In this document: positions 13,191 through 14,948 of the stretch, in pieces
Layout of the letters: the number at the start of each line of letters is the position of its first letter
Numbering within the stretch: the stretch's first letter is position 1
DNA from: Paracoccaceae bacterium
Lineage (GTDB): Bacteria; Pseudomonadota; Alphaproteobacteria; Rhodobacterales; Rhodobacteraceae
Length of the DNA stretch: 14,948 bases
Direction of reading: 5' to 3'
NCBI GenBank assembly: GCA_007121115.1
Contig: SKMI01000322.1
Span: forward strand, 1-14,948
Notes under the pieces: generated by a model
Database searches by the model: none
Told to the model about the DNA's origin: nothing
The model's input: only the letters and a program-made list of their open reading frames with translations
Program-made: the position numbers and the translations under genes

Positions 13191-14621
13191 TCAGGCCGCG
13201 CTCTGGCCGACCATCACCTGATTGCGCCCGTCGGACTTGGCCTGCAACAGCGCCCGGTCGGCGGCCTCGATCAGGCTCTCCAGCGACGGGTGCGTGCTTT
13301 CGCCCCATCCCGGCGCGTCGCCCGCGCCCCCCCCGCACAGGGTCAAGCCCACCGACGCCGTGACCCGCACGCTGCCGCCCGGCACCTCGATCACGGTGTC
13401 GCCAATCGCGCGGCACAGCGCTTCGGCGCGTGCCCGGGCTTCGGGCAGCGCCACATCGGGCAGCGCCAGCAGGAACTCCTCGCCGCCGTGGCGGGCCAGG
13501 ATATCGCCGGGGCGCACCACGCGGCGCAGCCGCTCGGCCACGATCCGCAGCACTTGATCGCCGACCCCATGGCCGTGGGTGTCATTGATGGTCTTGAACC
13601 GGTCCAGGTCCAGCAGCATCAGCGCGAAGCTGCGCCCGGTGCGGCGGCTGTTCTCGGCCAGGCGCAGCAGTTGCGGCGCCATCGAGCGGCGGTTGAGCAG
13701 CCCGGTCAGCGGGTCGATGGCGGCCAGGTTCAGCCCGGTTTCCACCGCGCGGCGGCGGGAATCGGCGCGGCGCTTGCGCGCCAGCTGCGCCCGGATGCGC
13801 AGCGCGGCCTCGGCCGGGTCCACCGGCAGCCAAAGGATGTCATGCGCGCCCAGATCCAGCGCCATCGCCGCCTGCGCCACCGCCTCGGCAGGTAGCACCA
13901 CCACGAAGGCGCTGTGGCGCGTGGCGCGGCGCGCGGTCAGGTCCAGCAGCACGCGCAGCCCGTCCCCGTCAGCGCCCGAAGCACCGGTGTTGCCCTCATC
14001 CGCGCCGGGCAGGATCAGGAACAGGTCCGGGACCGGCGCCCCCGCCGCACCGTTCAGCGCCCCGGCGGGACCCAGCGTTTCGAACGCCACATCCGGGCAT
14101 TGTGCCGCGATCTGGCGGCGCAGGGACAGCGCCAGCCGTGGCGCGCCGCCCAGAAGCGCGACGCGGGCGCAGGCCTCGAACCCGCCCTGCGCCTCGGCAA
14201 AGCCATGCTCTTGGCAAAGCCCTTCCTGACGGCGCAGATCGGCCTCGGTCTCGGCGTCGCGCAGCAGGTTGCGGATGCGCGCCAGCAGCGTGTTTTCGTC
14301 CAGCGGCCGCACCATCACGTCGCGCGCCCCCGCCTCCAGCGCCGCGAGCCGCCGCGCCTGCGGCACCGCGCCGGTGACCACAAGCAGCGGGATATGCGCC
14401 GTCGCCGGATCCGCAGAGAGCGCCCGGCACAGCTCCACCCCGTCCATGTCCGCCAGCGCCAGGTCCAGGACGATCACATCCGGCGGGCCGCGCCGCGCCT
14501 GCGCCAGGGCCTGCGCACCGCTGGCCACCGACTGCACCGCATAGCAAGCGCTGCCCAGCTTCGCCTTCAGGATGATCCGGTTCACCGCCAGATCATCGAC
14601 GATCAGCACCCGTCCTGTCAT
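13191..14621 (-). CDS. pleD: PleD-like response regulator diguanylate cyclase
   Basis: The 476-residue protein has the PleD order REC-REC-GGDEF and should make the second messenger c-di-GMP. The first receiver (about 3-120) has the acid pair D9-D10, phospho-acceptor D53 and T83. At 105, where a lysine is nearly invariant, it has arginine (VRPLDE). The second receiver (about 150-290) lacks a recognisable phospho-acceptor and is degenerate, as in PleD, where it serves as an adaptor. The output domain has LTGLLNRRS, the active site GGEEF at 379-383 and an intact inhibitory I-site RPGD at 370-373. I chose the ATG at 14621 since the receiver fold begins there; nineteen upstream codons have no support. 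It stands alone, convergent with gpt, divergent from the EamA gene. Orthology with Caulobacter PleD is inferred from architecture. Confidence 0.9.
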   Translation of the reverse strand: MTGRVLIVDDLAVNRIILKAKLGSACYAVQSVASGAQALAQARRGPPDVIVLDLALADMDGVELCRALSADPATAHIPLLVVTGAVPQARRLAALEAGARDVMVRPLDENTLLARIRNLLRDAETEADLRRQEGLCQEHGFAEAQGGFEACARVALLGGAPRLALSLRRQIAAQCPDVAFETLGPAGALNGAAGAPVPDLFLILPGADEGNTGASGADGDGLRVLLDLTARRATRHSAFVVVLPAEAVAQAAMALDLGAHDILWLPVDPAEAALRIRAQLARKRRADSRRRAVETGLNLAAIDPLTGLLNRRSMAPQLLRLAENSRRTGRSFALMLLDLDRFKTINDTHGHGVGDQVLRIVAERLRRVVRPGDILARHGGEEFLLALPDVALPEARARAEALCRAIGDTVIEVPGGSVRVTASVGLTLCGGGAGDAPGWGESTHPSLESLIEAADRALLQAKSDGRNQVMVGQSAA

Positions 14622-14731
14622 TCGCCCGTTCCGCTGCACGCTGCGCCATCTGCGCCATGGTTGATGAATAATGAACAAAGGTTAACAAACCCTTTCGGAG
14701 CGGGCGGCGCCGAGGAGCGCGCACGGTCTGC

Positions 14732-14760
14732 TTGACGCGCCCGACGCCAGATCCTAGGCG
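14732..14760 (+). promoter_or_regulatory. promoter candidate for the EamA transporter gene
   Basis: TTGACG (14732-14737) and TAGGCG (14755-14760) lie 17 bp apart, 48 bp before the ATG. The -35 is close to consensus; the -10 is weak. It sits in the 187-bp divergent spacer with the pleD-like gene. Confidence 0.42.
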
Positions 14761-14808
14761 GGACGGCGCGCCGCTTCCGTGCGCGACCACCCAACACCGG
14801 ACCCGAGC

Positions 14809-14948
14809 ATGCCCACCGCCCCCACCACCGGCAACTGGATCGCGCTGATTGCGCTTGGCCTGCTGTGGGGGGCCAGTTTCATGGCCATTGCACTGGCGCT
14901 CGAAGGCTTCGGCCCGGTGACCGTGGCGGCGGGGCGGATCGTGCTGGC
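14809..14948 (+). CDS. EamA/DMT family transporter, N-terminal part (cut by window edge)
   Basis: The first 46 codons are visible and run off the right edge. They read a short polar start (MPTAPTTGNW) and then a hydrophobic helix with the family landmark LGLLWGASFMAIALALEG, followed by GPVTVAAGRIVL. This is the first helix and start of the second in EamA (drug/metabolite transporter) proteins, which usually have ten helices and about 290-300 residues. The substrate cannot be told. The ribosome site before the ATG is weak. Translation in this frame is open to the end. Confidence 0.8.
   Translation, partial: MPTAPTTGNWIALIALGLLWGASFMAIALALEGFGPVTVAAGRIVL

Noticed and set aside
14671..14690. 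CtrA-type TTAA-N7-TTAA site upstream of the pleD-like gene
   Set aside because: Only one TTAA half is present (TTAACC on the minus strand); the second half does not match.
13914..14735. 273-codon plus-strand open frame antisense to the pleD-like gene
   Set aside because: Arg/Gln-rich shadow of a gene with intact receiver and GGDEF motifs.
1..14948. CRISPR array, prophage genes, toxin-antitoxin pair or defence cluster
   Set aside because: No regularly spaced long repeats, phage structural genes, toxin-antitoxin families or defence nucleases were seen; the only periodic repeats are the 11-bp sets near tRNA-Met.

Overview
The window is a GC-rich (roughly two-thirds G+C by eye) stretch of chromosome from an alphaproteobacterium, most likely a Rhodobacterales/Roseobacter-group member. 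The evidence is the trkA-trkH-hfq-hflX order, a short 76-residue Hfq, the divergent pdxH/fabI pair, a DUF6280-like small protein next to efp, and a double cold-shock-domain protein coupled to a DUF192 protein. All are familiar from that group; the placement is inferred from protein resemblance, not computed.

Layout. Positions 1-5726 are all on the minus strand, in transcription order: efp, a secreted META-domain protein, trkA, trkH, hfq and hflX (cut by the window edge). trkA and trkH abut exactly, and hfq and hflX are almost contiguous. A divergent spacer with an inverted repeat separates efp from a DUF6280-like gene (5936-6262), which ends in a textbook intrinsic terminator. A threonine aldolase gene follows (6586-7644).

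Positions about 7790-8746 are the only accessory patch. It holds the dead ends of three different transposase families (an IS5-like start, an IS1182-like N-terminus fused to an IS110-like C-terminus), two families of 11-bp direct repeats and two hairpins. It stops at the 3' end of a tRNA-Met gene, which looks like the edge of a decayed tRNA-targeted island. tRNA-Pro(TGG) lies just beyond; each tRNA has its own promoter-like sequence.

Positions 9260-13111 return to core genes: DUF192 and double cold-shock protein (minus, 4-bp overlap), pdxH (minus), and the divergent fabI-lysE-type exporter-gpt set (plus, tightly packed). A PleD-like diguanylate cyclase response regulator (minus) follows, and the window ends in the first 46 codons of an EamA/DMT transporter (plus).

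Functionally the window mixes potassium uptake (TrkAH), RNA chaperoning (Hfq, cold-shock domains), translation (EF-P, tRNAs, HflX), vitamin B6, fatty-acid and purine-salvage enzymes and c-di-GMP signalling. I did not find a convincing new multi-gene system. The best candidates for a second look are the tRNA-Met island scar with its arm-like repeats, and the PleD receiver with its invariant lysine replaced by arginine.
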